Positions 27,258 through 36,206 of a stretch of 64,000 nucleotides of DNA are shown in pieces (the stretch's first letter is position 1; the number at the start of each line of letters is the position of its first letter). The notes below the pieces were generated by a model, which saw only the letters and a list, made by a program, of their open reading frames with translations, was not told the origin of the DNA and searched no databases. Source of the DNA: Streptomyces sp. NRRL S-87 (GTDB lineage Bacteria; Actinomycetota; Actinomycetes; Streptomycetales; Streptomycetaceae); the NCBI RefSeq assembly GCF_000719335.1, contig NZ_JOGB01000039.1, positions 1-64,000 on the forward strand, in the 5' to 3' direction. The translations under genes and the position numbers were made by a program.

Positions 27258-27407
27258 ATGTCCGATTCCCCCGTACCCATCACCCCGGAACAGGAGCAGC
27301 AGCCCGCCGCGGAGCCGCTCCGCCTGCCGCTGCTGGCCGCCTGCGGCTGCGGCTCCGGCTGCGGCTGCGGCTGCCAGTCCGGAGCCCCCTGCCAGTGCGG
27401 CGGCTGA
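27258..27407 (+). CDS. 49-aa cysteine/glycine-rich mini-protein
   Basis: A tiny protein with an acidic, Pro/Glu/Gln N-terminal half (about 1-28) and a C-terminal core of seven cysteines (C29, C31, C35, C37, C39, C45, C47) in CG/CGCG/PCQCGG arrangement. The gene has a near-perfect Shine-Dalgarno (AGGAGG, 27248-27253) 5 nt before ATG and a strong terminator 20 nt after the stop, so it is probably well expressed and monocistronic. The Cys pattern suggests a soft-metal or zinc thiolate cluster (metallothionein-like). A leader/core layout for a thiazole-type RiPP is formally possible, but no modification enzyme is nearby. No function is known to me. Confidence 0.8.
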   Translation: MSDSPVPITPEQEQQPAAEPLRLPLLAACGCGSGCGCGCQSGAPCQCGG

Positions 27408-27427
27408 CCCGCGGCCGCGGATGCGCG

Positions 27428-27455
27428 GGCCCCGTCCGGGGTACCGGACGGGGCC
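27428..27455 (+). terminator. 12-bp hairpin after the Cys-rich mini-gene
   Basis: Arms GGCCCCGTCCGG (27428-27439) and perfect complement (27444-27455), loop GGTA, followed by TTCCT. Confidence 0.85.
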
Positions 27456-27702
27456 TTCCTGCTGTCCCGCCCCGTAGCGGGGCGGTGACCCGCGCCCGGC
27501 TTGACCGCAGTGGCGGCGCGCCCCTTCACGCACCCGGCCCGCCGGCCGCGTATCCGCGCCCGCGCCCACACCCACACCGCGCCCGTGCCCGTGCCCGTGC
27601 CCGTAATGGCCGTTAACAGCTGTTCTGGGCACAACGCCCAAGAATCTTGTTACTCGTCCGGATCTCTTGACACACCCCGGCCCGCCCTCGAAGCGTGGAG
27701 GG
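27456..27702. repeat. spacer with (GCCCGT)n repeat and AACAGCTGTT palindrome
   Basis: The hexamer GCCCGT/GTGCCC is repeated about four times at 27577-27606. Immediately after it AACAGCTGTT (27615-27624) is a perfect 10-bp palindrome, followed by a GGGC-ACAAC-GCCC mini-hairpin. A TTGACA word at 27667-27672 may be a -35 for the gene at 27703, but the matching -10 would place the start at the ATG itself. Confidence 0.4.
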
Positions 27703-27948
27703 ATGACCAGCAACGGAAAGCTCAAGAGAGTGGGCGCGGCGGTCGCCGCCACCGCGGCGGTCTTCGCGCTCGGCGTCGGAGGCGGAACCGCGGCCTTCGG
27801 GGCGATCACGCCGCACGACACGTCGTGCACCAACAACGGCGGCCACGACCCGGGCGGCCAGCAGCCGACCTGTTCCGGCGGCGGCCTCACCCAGAACTCC
27901 GAGAACCAGAACCCCGCGGGCCACGCCCCGGCCGGCCACAACAAGTGA
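27703..27948 (+). CDS. small secreted protein
   Basis: An 81-aa protein. Basic GKLKR and a hydrophobic core (VGAAVAATAAVFALGVGG) form a signal peptide, probably cleaved near AFG-A. The short mature part (~45 residues) is His/Asn/Gly/Gln-rich with two Cys (DTSCTNNGG and PTCSGGG) that could form one disulfide. The ribosome-binding site GGAGGG sits directly before the ATG. I do not recognise a family. It is followed by a hairpin shared with gpmA on the opposite strand. Confidence 0.72.
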   Translation: MTSNGKLKRVGAAVAATAAVFALGVGGGTAAFGAITPHDTSCTNNGGHDPGGQQPTCSGGGLTQNSENQNPAGHAPAGHNK

Positions 27949-27957
27949 CGAACCAGA

Positions 27958-27994
27958 AACCCCCTGCCGGCGGACAGTCCGCGGACAGGGGGTT
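27958..27994. terminator. hairpin between small secreted gene and gpmA
   Basis: Outer stem AACCCCCTG (27958-27966) pairs with CAGGGGGTT (27986-27994), with an inner CGGA-rich stem. It lies between convergent stops and has T-rich sequence beyond it on the plus strand. Confidence 0.75.
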
Positions 27995-28031
27995 CTTCCA
28001 TGCACGGTTACTGCACGGGTTGCCGAACGGG

Positions 28032-28790
28032 TTACTTCTTGCCCTGGTTCTTGACGGCCTCGATGGCGGCGGCGGCGGCCTCGGGGTCGAGGTAGGTGCC
28101 GCCGGGGTTCAGGGGCTTGAAGTCGGCGTCGAGCTCGTAGGAGAGCGGGATGCCGGTGGGGATGTTCAGGCCCGCGATGTCGGCGTCGGAGATGCCGTCC
28201 AGGTGCTTGACCAGGGCGCGCAGCGAGTTGCCGTGGGCGGCGACGAGGACCGTGCGGCCGGCCAGGAGGTCCGGGACGATGCCGTCGTACCAGTACGGCA
28301 GCATGCGGTGGACGACGTCCTTGAGGCACTCGGTCCGCGGGCGCAGCTCCGGCGGGATCGTCGCGTAGCGCGGGTCGCCGGACTGGGAGAACTCGGTGCC
28401 GTCCTCGAGGGCCGGCGGCGGGGTGTCGTACGAGCGGCGCCACAGCATGAACTGCTCCTCGCCGAACTCGGCGAGCGTCTGGGCCTTGTCCTTGCCCTGC
28501 AGCGCGCCGTAGTGGCGCTCGTTCAGGCGCCACGAGCGGTGGACCGGGATCCAGTGGCGGTCGGCGGCCTCGAGCGCCAGCTGCGCGGTGCGGATCGCGC
28601 GCTTCTGGAGCGAGGTGTGCACGACGTCGGGGAGCAGGCCGGCGTCCTTGAGCAGCTCACCGCCGCGGACCGCCTCCTTCTCGCCCTTCTCGTTGAGGTT
28701 GACGTCCACCCAACCGGTGAACAGGTTCTTCGCGTTCCACTCGCTCTCGCCGTGGCGGAGCAGGATCAGCTTGTACGGTGCGTCGGCCAT
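28032..28790 (-). CDS. gpmA: 2,3-bisphosphoglycerate-dependent phosphoglycerate mutase
   Basis: A 252-aa glycolytic enzyme interconverting 3- and 2-phosphoglycerate. The phosphohistidine motif is [12 protein letters not shown] (R12, H13). [16 protein letters not shown] and [17 protein letters not shown] follow, with the second catalytic His in [17 protein letters not shown]. Length and motifs are typical of dPGM. The ATG at 28790 fits; the much longer upstream frame is a shadow of the divergent MFS gene. It ends at a bidirectional terminator. Confidence 0.96.
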   Translation of the reverse strand: MADAPYKLILLRHGESEWNAKNLFTGWVDVNLNEKGEKEAVRGGELLKDAGLLPDVVHTSLQKRAIRTAQLALEAADRHWIPVHRSWRLNERHYGALQGKDKAQTLAEFGEEQFMLWRRSYDTPPPALEDGTEFSQSGDPRYATIPPELRPRTECLKDVVHRMLPYWYDGIVPDLLAGRTVLVAAHGNSLRALVKHLDGISDADIAGLNIPTGIPLSYELDADFKPLNPGGTYLDPEAAAAAIEAVKNQGKK

Positions 28791-28943
28791 GCGTACGAGC
28801 CTAGTGGACGGTGTCAGGGCCTGCGCGCCCCCTCCCGGGCCCCCCGTCGATTGACGCCGGGCGTCAATTGGATGGCGCCCGCGGGCGCCCGTCCGTAACG
28901 TGCGAACCTCCGTCACGCCGCTTACATCGCCAGGGGGACCCGG

Positions 28944-30266
28944 ATGGCCGCCGCCTCGCTCGCCTCGTTCAGAAGAGCCGCCCGCGAGAGCGTGGCGGGG
29001 TTGCCCAGGGAGTTCTGGTGGCTGTGGACCAGCACCCTGGTGAACCGGCTCGGGGCCTTCGTCGCCACGTTCATGGCCCTGTACCTGACCCTGGAGCGGG
29101 GCTACTCGGCCTCCTTCGCAGGACTCGTCGCCGCGCTCCACGGCCTGGGCGGGGTGGTGTCCTCGCTGGTCGCGGGCGTGATGACGGACCGGCTCGGCCG
29201 CCGCCCGACGCTGATGGCGGCGCAGGCCTCCACCGCCGTCGCGGTGGCCGTCCTCGGCTTCATGGAGCACCCGGTCGCGATCGCCCTCGTGGCGCTGGTC
29301 GTGGGCATGACCTCGAACGCCTCGCGCCCCGCGGTGCAGGCGATGATGTCCGACATCGTCGCGCCCGAGGACCGGGTGCGCGCGTTCGCGCTGAACTTCT
29401 GGGCCATCAACCTCGGCTTCGCGGTCTCCTCGACCGCGGCCGGCTTCGTCGCCGAGTACAGCTACCTCGCGGGCTTCCTCGGCGAGGCGGCGCTGACGCT
29501 GGTGTGCGCCGTGCTCGTGTACGTCAAGCTCCCCGAGTCCCGGCCGGAGCGGTCCGGCACCGGGGCCGGCGACGGGGCGGCGGCCGAGGAGGCGGTCAGC
29601 CTCCGGACGGTACTGCGCGACAAGCGCTTCATGGGCGTGGTCGGGCTGTCCTTCCTGATCTCGCTGATCTTCACGCAGGGGTCGGTCGGGCTGCCGGTGG
29701 CGATGGGCGCCGGCGGCTTCAGCGCCGGGGACTACGGGATGGTCATCGCGGTCAACGGCGTGCTGATCGTGCTCCTCCAGCTGCCGGTGACGCGCTTCGT
29801 CGAGCATCGCGACCCGCAGCGGCTGCTGGTGGTGTCGGCCCTGCTCGCGGGCTACGGGTTCGGGCTGACCGCCTTCGCCGGGTCGATCGGGGCGTACGCG
29901 CTGTCGGTGTGCGTGTGGACGCTCGCCGAGATCATCAACGCACCGACGCAGATGGGCCTCGTCGTGCGGCTCTCCCCGGCCCACGGGCGCGGCCGCTACC
30001 AAGGCATGTACACGATGAGCTGGTCGGTGGCGGCGCTGGTCGCGCCGCTGATGGCCGGATACGTGATCGACCGCTTCGGGGCGGAGTGGCTGTGGGGATC
30101 CACGGCCGTGCTCGGTACGGCGGCCGCGTTCGGGTACTGGGCGCTGATGCGGAGGCTGGCGACGGGATCCGGTACGGGCGCGGGTGACGACGGCGCCGCG
30201 GCGGGACCGCCCGTCGCGGCGCCGGCCGGCGCCGGCGCCGACGTTCCGGTCGACGTCACGCCGTAG
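28944..30266 (+). CDS. MFS transporter
   Basis: A 440-aa major facilitator with about 12 membrane segments. The MFS signature between TM2 and TM3 is seen as [17 protein letters not shown] (GxxxDRxGRR), and the second-half equivalent is weaker ([10 protein letters not shown]). A charged cytoplasmic loop ([21 protein letters not shown]) separates the halves. The last ~40 residues are a Gly/Ala tail. It belongs to the DHA1-like drug-efflux or metabolite group; the substrate is unknown. It converges on the hybrid regulator with an 11-bp overlap of the two stop regions. The ribosome-binding site GGGGGA precedes the ATG. Confidence 0.9.
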   Translation: MAAASLASFRRAARESVAGLPREFWWLWTSTLVNRLGAFVATFMALYLTLERGYSASFAGLVAALHGLGGVVSSLVAGVMTDRLGRRPTLMAAQASTAVAVAVLGFMEHPVAIALVALVVGMTSNASRPAVQAMMSDIVAPEDRVRAFALNFWAINLGFAVSSTAAGFVAEYSYLAGFLGEAALTLVCAVLVYVKLPESRPERSGTGAGDGAAAEEAVSLRTVLRDKRFMGVVGLSFLISLIFTQGSVGLPVAMGAGGFSAGDYGMVIAVNGVLIVLLQLPVTRFVEHRDPQRLLVVSALLAGYGFGLTAFAGSIGAYALSVCVWTLAEIINAPTQMGLVVRLSPAHGRGRYQGMYTMSWSVAALVAPLMAGYVIDRFGAEWLWGSTAVLGTAAAFGYWALMRRLATGSGTGAGDDGAAAGPPVAAPAGAGADVPVDVTP

Positions 30267-31278
30267 CGCCCCGGCCCCCCTCGCCGCCGCCGGTGGCGGC
30301 GATCAGGGCCGCGATGCCGTCCAGGTGGCGGGCCAGACCGAAGGCGAAGAGCGACTCGGCCGACAGGGCGGCGGCGGCCGGGGAGGCGCGGACGGCGGTG
30401 AAGGACGGGAAGCTGCCGTCCGCGAGCAGGGCCGCCATGCGCTCCTCCTGGGCCGCCATCCAGGGGCCGCCCGTGACCCCGCCGGCCCGGGCCGTCTGCT
30501 GGGCGGCGGCGAGGTCCACCGCGTAGCCGCGGACGTGGCCGAAGAGGGCCACCGCCGCGTGCAGCCGGGACGCGGCGTCCAGGCCGGTCCCCTCCAGCGC
30601 GGCCAGGGACCACTCGACGTGCCGCATCCCGCCCGGCGCGAGCAGGGGCCGGTCGAGGTTGAGGGCGGCGGCCAGCCAGGGGTGCGCGTGGTAGAGCCGC
30701 CACTGGGTACGGGCCGACAGCTCCAGCCGCGCCCGCCAGCCGGTCGGTGGGACGGCCGGCAGGGCGTCCGACGCGAAGGCGGCGTCGGCCATCATCGCGA
30801 CGAGCTCGTACTTGTTCTCGACGTGCCGGTACAACGACATGGCCGAGACCCCGAGTTCGGTCGCCAGCCGGCGCATCGTCAGGGCCCCCAGCCCCTCGGC
30901 GTCGGCGACCGCGAGGGCGGTCGCGACCAGCCGTTCCCGGGCCGCGGACTCCGCGGCCGCGGCCGACCCGGCGGGCGTCCGGGCCCCGCGCGATGCCGCC
31001 GCGGCCCCGGGGCCGGCCGGCGCCCCGGTGCCGGCCCCCACCGCCCGGCCCGCCGGCGGCGCCGCGCACACCACCGTGCCGACCCCCGGCACCGCCCGGA
31101 CCAGACCCTCCTGCCGCAGGGCGGCGAGCACCTTGCTGGCGGTGGCCATGGCGACCCCCCACCGCTGGGTGATGGCCCGGGTGGACGGCACCCGGTCGCC
31201 GGGCCGCAACTCCCCCTCCTCGATGCGCCGCCGCAGCTCGGCGGCGATCCGTACGTACGGCGGGTCGGCAACGGGCAT
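30256..31278 (-). CDS. hybrid GntR-TetR transcriptional regulator
   Basis: A 340-aa protein with two different DNA-binding modules. Residues ~6-72 are a GntR winged helix ([26 protein letters not shown]... [12 protein letters not shown]). After a Gly/Ala/Pro linker (~75-108), residues ~110-155 are a TetR helix-turn-helix ([21 protein letters not shown]... [16 protein letters not shown]), followed by a TetR_C-type all-helical ligand domain. The same combination occurs in other actinobacteria. It is divergent from the FAD monooxygenase, and the 170-bp gap holds palindromic TGCACT sites, which suggests autoregulation and control of the monooxygenase. The ligand is unknown. Confidence 0.87.
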   Translation of the reverse strand: MPVADPPYVRIAAELRRRIEEGELRPGDRVPSTRAITQRWGVAMATASKVLAALRQEGLVRAVPGVGTVVCAAPPAGRAVGAGTGAPAGPGAAAASRGARTPAGSAAAAESAARERLVATALAVADAEGLGALTMRRLATELGVSAMSLYRHVENKYELVAMMADAAFASDALPAVPPTGWRARLELSARTQWRLYHAHPWLAAALNLDRPLLAPGGMRHVEWSLAALEGTGLDAASRLHAAVALFGHVRGYAVDLAAAQQTARAGGVTGGPWMAAQEERMAALLADGSFPSFTAVRASPAAAALSAESLFAFGLARHLDGIAALIAATGGGEGGRGATA

Positions 31279-31322
31279 GGTGCACTCCTCACTGCACTAG
31301 TGCAGTCGAGGGTAGTGCACTA
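31279..31322. promoter_or_regulatory. palindromic operators of the GntR-TetR regulator
   Basis: ACTGCACTAGTGCAGT (31291-31306) is a perfect 16-bp palindrome. TAGTGCACTA (31313-31322) is a second perfect palindrome sharing the TGCACT(A) half-site, and a third TGCACT lies at 31280-31285 next to the start codon. The repeated half-site immediately upstream of a regulator and its divergent partner is strong evidence of an operator array. Confidence 0.75.
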
Positions 31323-31447
31323 GTCATCCTTCCTCAATCACCTCCTGTTTTAAGGCTGTTGAGGTCCGTACGTTGTACGCACCGAGCCGGGCACGACCGA
31401 GCCGGCGGACCCCGGCACCCGGCCGGGACCCGAGGAGAGGAACGACC

Positions 31448-32683
31448 ATGAACGCCACCACCGCCACCACGGGCACCACCGGCACCGCCGCCACCACCAG
31501 CGCTGCCACCACCGCCGCCAGCACCGCCACGCCCGCCGCCACGACCCGCGGCACCGTGCTCGTCTCCGGCGCGAGCGTCGCCGGCCCCGCCCTCGCGTAC
31601 TGGCTCCGCCGGTACGGCTTCACCCCCACCGTCGTCGAGCGCGCCGACCGGCTGCGCGAGGGCGGGTACGCCGTCGACTTCCGCGGCGAGGCCCTCGACG
31701 TCCTGGCCCGGATGGGCCTGCTGGAGCAGGTCAGGGCGCTGGACACCGAGATGGGCGACGCGCAGATGGTGGACGCGGCGGGGCGGCCGTACGCGACCCT
31801 GCCCGCCGCGGTCTTCGCCGGCGACCTGGAGGTCATGAAGGGGGACCTGACCCGACTGCTGTACGAGGCCACCCGGGACGACGTCGAGTACGTCTTCGGG
31901 GACTCGGTCGCGGGCCTGGCGCAGGACGAGGAGGGCGTGCTCGTCACGTTCGAGCAGGGTCCGGCCCGCCGCTTCGACCTCGTGGTCGGCGCGGACGGCC
32001 TGCATTCGCGGACCCGGGCCCTGGCCTTCGGCCCCGAGGAGCAGTACGTGCGCCACCTCGGCATCTGGACGGCCGTGTTCAGCCTGCCCGACCACCTCGG
32101 CCTGGCCGGCACCGGCCGGCTGTACGCGGCCCACGGCAAGGCCGCGAACATGTTCGGCGCCCGCACGCCCGGCGAGGCCCGGGCCGCCTTCCACTTCGCC
32201 GCGGACGGCCTCGTGTACGACCGGCACGACCGGGCCGCCCAGCAGCGGCTGGTCGCCGAGCGGTTCGCCGGCGAGGGCTGGGAAGTGCCGTGGCTGCTCG
32301 CGGAGATGGAGCGGGCCGAGGACTTCTACTTCACCTCCAACGCCCAGGTGGAGATGGACCGCTGGGCCGCGCGCCGGGTGGTGCTGCTCGGCGACGCCGC
32401 CTACTGCGCGGGCCCGACCTCGGGCCGGGGCACCTCGCAGGCACTGATCGGGGCGTACCTCCTGGCCGGCGAACTCGCGGCGGCCGACGGCGACCACGCG
32501 GCGGCGTTCGCGGCGTACGAGCGCGGGATGCGCGGCTACGTCGCCGAGCACCAGGCGCTGGGCCGGGAGGGTGCGGAGCGGTTCTTCATGCCGGCGCCCA
32601 CCCAGGAGGTGCTGGACGCGCTCGCCGCGCAGGCCCCCGAGCACGCGCGGACCGAGCCGGTCCGGCTGCGCGACTACGCCTGA
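31448..32683 (+). CDS. FAD-dependent aromatic-type monooxygenase
   Basis: A 411-aa class A flavoprotein monooxygenase (PHBH/TetX-like). After a Thr/Ala-only tail of ~33 residues encoded by ACC/GCC runs, the Rossmann motif is VLVSGASVAGPALAYWLRRYG with the ribose Glu in VVERADRLR. The DG motif is VVGADGLHSRTR and the GD motif VVLLGDAAYCAGPTSGRGTSQAL. NADPH-driven hydroxylation or epoxidation of a small aromatic or antibiotic is expected; TetX-like drug inactivation is possible. The ribosome-binding site GAGGAGAGGA precedes ATG. It is divergent from a likely cognate repressor. Confidence 0.9.
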   Translation: MNATTATTGTTGTAATTSAATTAASTATPAATTRGTVLVSGASVAGPALAYWLRRYGFTPTVVERADRLREGGYAVDFRGEALDVLARMGLLEQVRALDTEMGDAQMVDAAGRPYATLPAAVFAGDLEVMKGDLTRLLYEATRDDVEYVFGDSVAGLAQDEEGVLVTFEQGPARRFDLVVGADGLHSRTRALAFGPEEQYVRHLGIWTAVFSLPDHLGLAGTGRLYAAHGKAANMFGARTPGEARAAFHFAADGLVYDRHDRAAQQRLVAERFAGEGWEVPWLLAEMERAEDFYFTSNAQVEMDRWAARRVVLLGDAAYCAGPTSGRGTSQALIGAYLLAGELAAADGDHAAAFAAYERGMRGYVAEHQALGREGAERFFMPAPTQEVLDALAAQAPEHARTEPVRLRDYA

Positions 32684-32769
32684 GCCCGGCGTCCCGTCGC
32701 GTAGGAGGGGCCCGGCGCCCGTCACGTCACGCGCGGGGCCCGGCGCCCGGGCAGGTCACGGGCGGGCCC

Positions 32770-32795
32770 GGCCTCCCGTCCGGCGGCCGGAGGCC
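32770..32795. terminator. candidate hairpin between convergent genes
   Basis: GGCCTCC (32770-32776) and GGAGGCC (32789-32795) flank a C/G-rich loop between the monooxygenase and YbjN genes. The upstream 80 bp contains GGGCCCGGCGCCCG-type direct repeats. Confidence 0.45.
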
Positions 32796-32800
32796 CGGCG

Positions 32801-33304
32801 TCAGGTGCGGGCCGGGCGCTCCGTCAGGTGCTTGAAGGCGTCGAGGTTGCGGGTGGACTCGCCCCGCGCGGTGCGCCACTCGTACTCGCGCCGGATGGCG
32901 GAGGCGAAGCCGAGCTCGAGGAGCGTGTTGAACGCCCCGTCCGCGCCCTCGAGGACCGCGCCCAGGATCCGGTCGAGCTCCTCGGGGGTGACCACGGCGA
33001 GCGGCAGCCGGCCGGTGAGGTAGACGTCGCCGAGCCGGTCGACCGCGTAACCCACCCCGTACAGCTTGAGGTTGCGCTCCAGCAGCCAGCGGTGGACCCC
33101 GGCCTCGTTCTCGTCCGGGTGCCGGATCACGAAGGCGTTGACCGAGAGCGAGTGCTGGCCGACCCGCAGCGAGCAGGTGGTCGAGAGCTTGCGGGTGCCG
33201 GGCAGCTTGACGACGTACGAGCCGGGCTCGGGCCGCTCCCACTCCAGCTCGGCGCCGTCGAGGGTGCTCTCGATGATCTGCGCGACCTGCGCGACGTCAG
33301 CCAT
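32801..33304 (-). CDS. YbjN domain-containing protein
   Basis: A 167-aa soluble protein of the YbjN (type III secretion chaperone-like) superfamily. It has the typical alpha-beta layout: initial helix [17 protein letters not shown], beta strands [21 protein letters not shown] and [12 protein letters not shown], then [31 protein letters not shown]. coli YbjN modulates stress and motility, but no molecular role is settled in actinobacteria. Its 5' end overlaps the 3' end of mshA by 8 bp, so it is co-transcribed with the mycothiol gene. Confidence 0.85.
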   Translation of the reverse strand: MADVAQVAQIIESTLDGAELEWERPEPGSYVVKLPGTRKLSTTCSLRVGQHSLSVNAFVIRHPDENEAGVHRWLLERNLKLYGVGYAVDRLGDVYLTGRLPLAVVTPEELDRILGAVLEGADGAFNTLLELGFASAIRREYEWRTARGESTRNLDAFKHLTERPART

Positions 33305-34694
33305 GGTGGGAGCGTACGCGACGGCGATGGTCGTGCATCGCCGCGGTGTACACGTCGGCCGTACCGCTCGCGGCCGTGTCCCAGCCGAAGAAACCGGCGT
33401 GCCGCGCGGCCTCCCGTCCCATCCGCTCGGCCAGGGAGGGGTCGTCGGCGAAGAGCTTCAGGCGCGCGGCGTAGTCGGCCGGGTCGTGCCCGCGTACGAG
33501 GAACCCGGTCACCCCGTCGTTGACCGCCACCGGCAGCCCGCCGACCTCGGCGGCCAGCACCGGCGTCCCGGCGGCCTGGGCCTCGATCGCCACCAGTCCG
33601 AAGGACTCGTTGTACGAGGGCATGACGAGCACGGACGCGGCCCGGAACCAGTCGGCCAGCTGGTCCTGCGCCACCGGCGGGTGGAAGTGCACGAGGTCCG
33701 CGATGCCGAGCCGGGCCGCCAGCTTCTGCAGCCCCTCCGGCTTGGCCAGCCCGCTCCCGCTGGGCCCGCCGACCACCGGAACGACCAGGTGGCGGCGCAG
33801 CGCCGGCTCGCGGTCGACCAGCTCGGCGACGGCGCGCAGCAGGATGTCGGGGGCCTTGAGGGGTTGGATGCGCCCGGCGAACAGCGGGACGAGCGCGTCC
33901 TGCGGCAGGCCGAGGCGGGCCCGGGCGGCGGCGCGGCCGTCGCCGGGGGTGAAGCGCTCGAGGTTCACGCCGGGGTGGACGACGGCCACCTTGCCCGGGT
34001 CGGCGTCGTAGTGCCGCACCAGCTCGTCGGCCTCCTCGCTGGTGTTGGCGATGAGGCGGTCGGCGGCGGCCACGATCTGGGTCTCGCCGATGACGCGGGC
34101 GGCCGGTTCGGGGGTGTCGCCCTCCGCGAGGGCGGCGTTCTTGACCTTGGCCATGGTGTGCATGGCGTGCACCAGCGGCACGCGCCAGCGCTCGGCGGCC
34201 AGCCAGCCGACGTGCCCGGAGAGCCAGTAGTGGGAGTGGACCAGGTCGTAGTAACCCGGCCGGTGGCCCGCCCAGGCCTGCATCACGCCGTGGGTGAAGG
34301 CGCACAGCTGGGCCGGCAGCTCCTCCTTCTTCAGGCCCTCGTAGGGACCGGCGTCGATGTGCCGGACGAGGACGCCCGGGGCCAGCTCGACGACGGGCGG
34401 CAGCCCGCCGGCGCTGGCGCGGGTGAAGATCTCCACCTCGATGTTGATCTCGGCGAGGCGGCGGGCCAGCTCGACGATGTAGACGTTCATGCCGCCCGCG
34501 TCGCCGGTGCCGGGCTGGTGCAGCGGCGAGGTGTGCACGCTGAGCATCGCCACGCGGCGCGGCTTGCGGTGGTGGCCGATCCCGGCGCCGACGCCGCCGG
34601 GCAGGCGGAGGCGGGGCTGGGCGACGCCCCCGAGGGGCTGGCGGTCCGGCGTGCTGGCGCGGCGGCCGCGGAACCGGGACACGTACTGGCTCAC
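33297..34694 (-). CDS. mshA: MshA, D-inositol-3-phosphate glycosyltransferase (mycothiol synthesis)
   Basis: A 465-aa GT-B (GT4) enzyme that joins N-acetylglucosamine from UDP-GlcNAc to inositol-3-phosphate, the first step of mycothiol formation. The N-terminal domain has [34 protein letters not shown], the MshA signature. The C-terminal domain has [38 protein letters not shown] and the acceptor/donor motif [33 protein letters not shown] (EX7E). A variable N-terminal tail of ~45 residues precedes it. A consensus sigma-R promoter lies ~150 bp upstream, matching the known induction of mycothiol genes by thiol-oxidative stress. It is coupled to the YbjN gene. Confidence 0.96.
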   Translation of the reverse strand: MSQYVSRFRGRRASTPDRQPLGGVAQPRLRLPGGVGAGIGHHRKPRRVAMLSVHTSPLHQPGTGDAGGMNVYIVELARRLAEINIEVEIFTRASAGGLPPVVELAPGVLVRHIDAGPYEGLKKEELPAQLCAFTHGVMQAWAGHRPGYYDLVHSHYWLSGHVGWLAAERWRVPLVHAMHTMAKVKNAALAEGDTPEPAARVIGETQIVAAADRLIANTSEEADELVRHYDADPGKVAVVHPGVNLERFTPGDGRAAARARLGLPQDALVPLFAGRIQPLKAPDILLRAVAELVDREPALRRHLVVPVVGGPSGSGLAKPEGLQKLAARLGIADLVHFHPPVAQDQLADWFRAASVLVMPSYNESFGLVAIEAQAAGTPVLAAEVGGLPVAVNDGVTGFLVRGHDPADYAARLKLFADDPSLAERMGREAARHAGFFGWDTAASGTADVYTAAMHDHRRRVRSHHG

Positions 34695-34844
34695 GCGTGC
34701 GGTCCTCTCGCTCGGGAGTGGAGTGGGGGCGACGGTCGGGATCGGTCCGGCTGGGTGGGCCGGTCCGGCGGGCGCTCCGGCGGCCCGGGGTGGTGGGCCG
34801 TGGCACGCCTGCGGGAGGACGCCGGGGCTGCCCTCGCTGGATGC

Positions 34845-34870
34845 AACCGCCCTCGTTGCCGTCGCATTCC
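34845..34870 (-). promoter_or_regulatory. sigma-R promoter of mshA
   Basis: Minus strand: GGAAT (34870-34866), exactly 18 nt, then GTT (34847-34845), an exact match to the GGAAT-N18-GTT consensus of the thiol-stress sigma factor SigR. The predicted start near 34837 leaves a ~140-nt leader. Confidence 0.82.
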
Positions 34871-35074
34871 ACTTTGCAGAACTTTTATTCCCCGCGCAGG
34901 CCGGGGGCGGCCAGGGGGGCCTGCGCGGGCGAGGGCCCCGGACCGCAGGACGAGAGCGCCGGACCGCAGGGCGAGAGCGCCGGACCGCGGGGCGAGAGCG
35001 CCGGGCCCGTGGGGCCGAGGTCCCTGCGGGCGCCGGGGGCGAGGGGGCCGGGCGGGCTCTCGTACCCTCGTGGC
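34871..35074. repeat. 21-nt tandem repeat between mshA and methyltransferase
   Basis: The unit GACCGCAGG(A/G)CGAGAGCGCCG is repeated three times in tandem at 34941-34961, 34962-34982 and 34983-35003 with one or two substitutions. No gene is seen in this divergent spacer (34695-35074) apart from the mshA promoter. Confidence 0.75.
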
Positions 35075-35887
35075 ATGGCCCCCCGCACCCCTCCCCCGAG
35101 CCGTCCCGTGGGCACGGTCACGCGCGGGACCACCAACCCGAACCGGCTGCGCCGCATGGACCGCTGGATCGCCGCCGTCCACGGCCCGGCCCTGCGCCGT
35201 GCCGAAGCGCCGGTCGCCGTCGACCTCGGCTACGGCGCCGCGCCCTGGACCGCGGTCGAGCTGCTGGCCCGGCTGCGCGCCGAGGCACCGCACGTGCGCG
35301 TCGTCGGCATCGAGATCGAACCGGCCCGGGTCACCGGCGCCAGGCCGTACGAGCGCGAGGGCCTCGTCTTCCGGCACGGCGGCTTCGAGGTCCCGCTGGA
35401 CGGCGGCGAGCGGCCCGCGCTGATCCGGGCCGCGAACGTGCTGCGCCAGTACGACGAGGAACAGGTGACCGAGGTGTGGGGGCGGCTGTGCGCACGGCTG
35501 GCCCCGGACGGAATCCTGGTCGAGGGCACCTGCGACGAGATCGGCCGGCGGCACGTGTGGGTCGCGTTGGGGCCCGAAGGGGCGCGCACGGTGACGTTCG
35601 CAACCCGGCTGGGCTCGTTGGACCGGCCCTCGGACCTCGCGGAGCGGCTGCCGAAGGCGCTGATCCACCGGAACGTGCCCGGGGAGCCGGTGCACGCGTT
35701 CCTGCGGGACTTCGACCGGGCCTGGGCGGCGGCCGCCCCGTACGCCTCGCTGGGTGCGCGGCAGCGCTGGATCCGTACGGCCAGGTCACTGGCGGCGGAC
35801 TGGCCGCTGACGGACGGTCCGCGGCGTTGGCGGCAGGGGGAGTTGACCGTCCGCTGGGACGCGCTGCGGCCGGCGGGGACGGCGTAG
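35075..35887 (+). CDS. class I SAM-dependent methyltransferase-like protein
   Basis: A 270-aa protein. The SAM motif I is a variant, [22 protein letters not shown], with the acidic post-I residue in [11 protein letters not shown]. Motif IV-like sequence is [15 protein letters not shown], and [18 protein letters not shown] follows. The fold is therefore Rossmann methyltransferase, but the glycine loop (DLGYGA) deviates slightly and no substrate is evident. The ATG at 35075 is chosen because upstream frame sequence is repeat-derived; there is only a weak GTGG before it. Divergent from mshA. Confidence 0.83.
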   Translation: MAPRTPPPSRPVGTVTRGTTNPNRLRRMDRWIAAVHGPALRRAEAPVAVDLGYGAAPWTAVELLARLRAEAPHVRVVGIEIEPARVTGARPYEREGLVFRHGGFEVPLDGGERPALIRAANVLRQYDEEQVTEVWGRLCARLAPDGILVEGTCDEIGRRHVWVALGPEGARTVTFATRLGSLDRPSDLAERLPKALIHRNVPGEPVHAFLRDFDRAWAAAAPYASLGARQRWIRTARSLAADWPLTDGPRRWRQGELTVRWDALRPAGTA

Positions 35888-36206
35888 TCCCCCGCCCGCG
35901 ACGGCGTCGGACGCCCCGAACGGCGGGTCCGCAAGCGGCCATCCGCGGGACACGCCGGAAGAGGCCACCGGGGTGGCGTGGACCCGGGACCCGGCCGCCT
36001 CGTAGCCTGCTCCCCGGGACGCCGGGGGCGCTTCGCCCGGGCGTCGCCGGCAAGGGGTGTCGGAATTCGCCGACTCGTGGCACCATCCCGAGTGACGACC
36101 ACAAGTTACTGACGGTAAATCAGTTCGGCACAGCGGAAACCGCAGTAGAAGCACGTCGAAGCAGAGGCCGAGGGTCCTAGGGGGGACCGTGGAACCAGGG
36201 GGGACC
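35888..36206. other. 319-bp intergenic region upstream of the NlpC/P60 gene
   Basis: No gene is seen. A GGGACGCCGGGGGCGCTTCGCCCGGGCGTC-type inverted repeat (about 36016-36045) may be the terminator of the methyltransferase gene. Next to the peptidase start, GGGGGGACCGTG occurs twice (ending at 36191 and 36209), so two GTG codons each have an identical ribosome-binding context. A relatively A+T-rich stretch (36095-36125, with AAGTTACTGACGGTAAAT) could be the promoter. Confidence 0.45.

Noticed and set aside
27258..27407. RiPP precursor (thiazole/ranthipeptide) interpretation of the Cys-Gly mini-protein
   Set aside because: No cyclodehydratase, radical SAM or lantibiotic synthetase gene lies nearby; kept only as an alternative.
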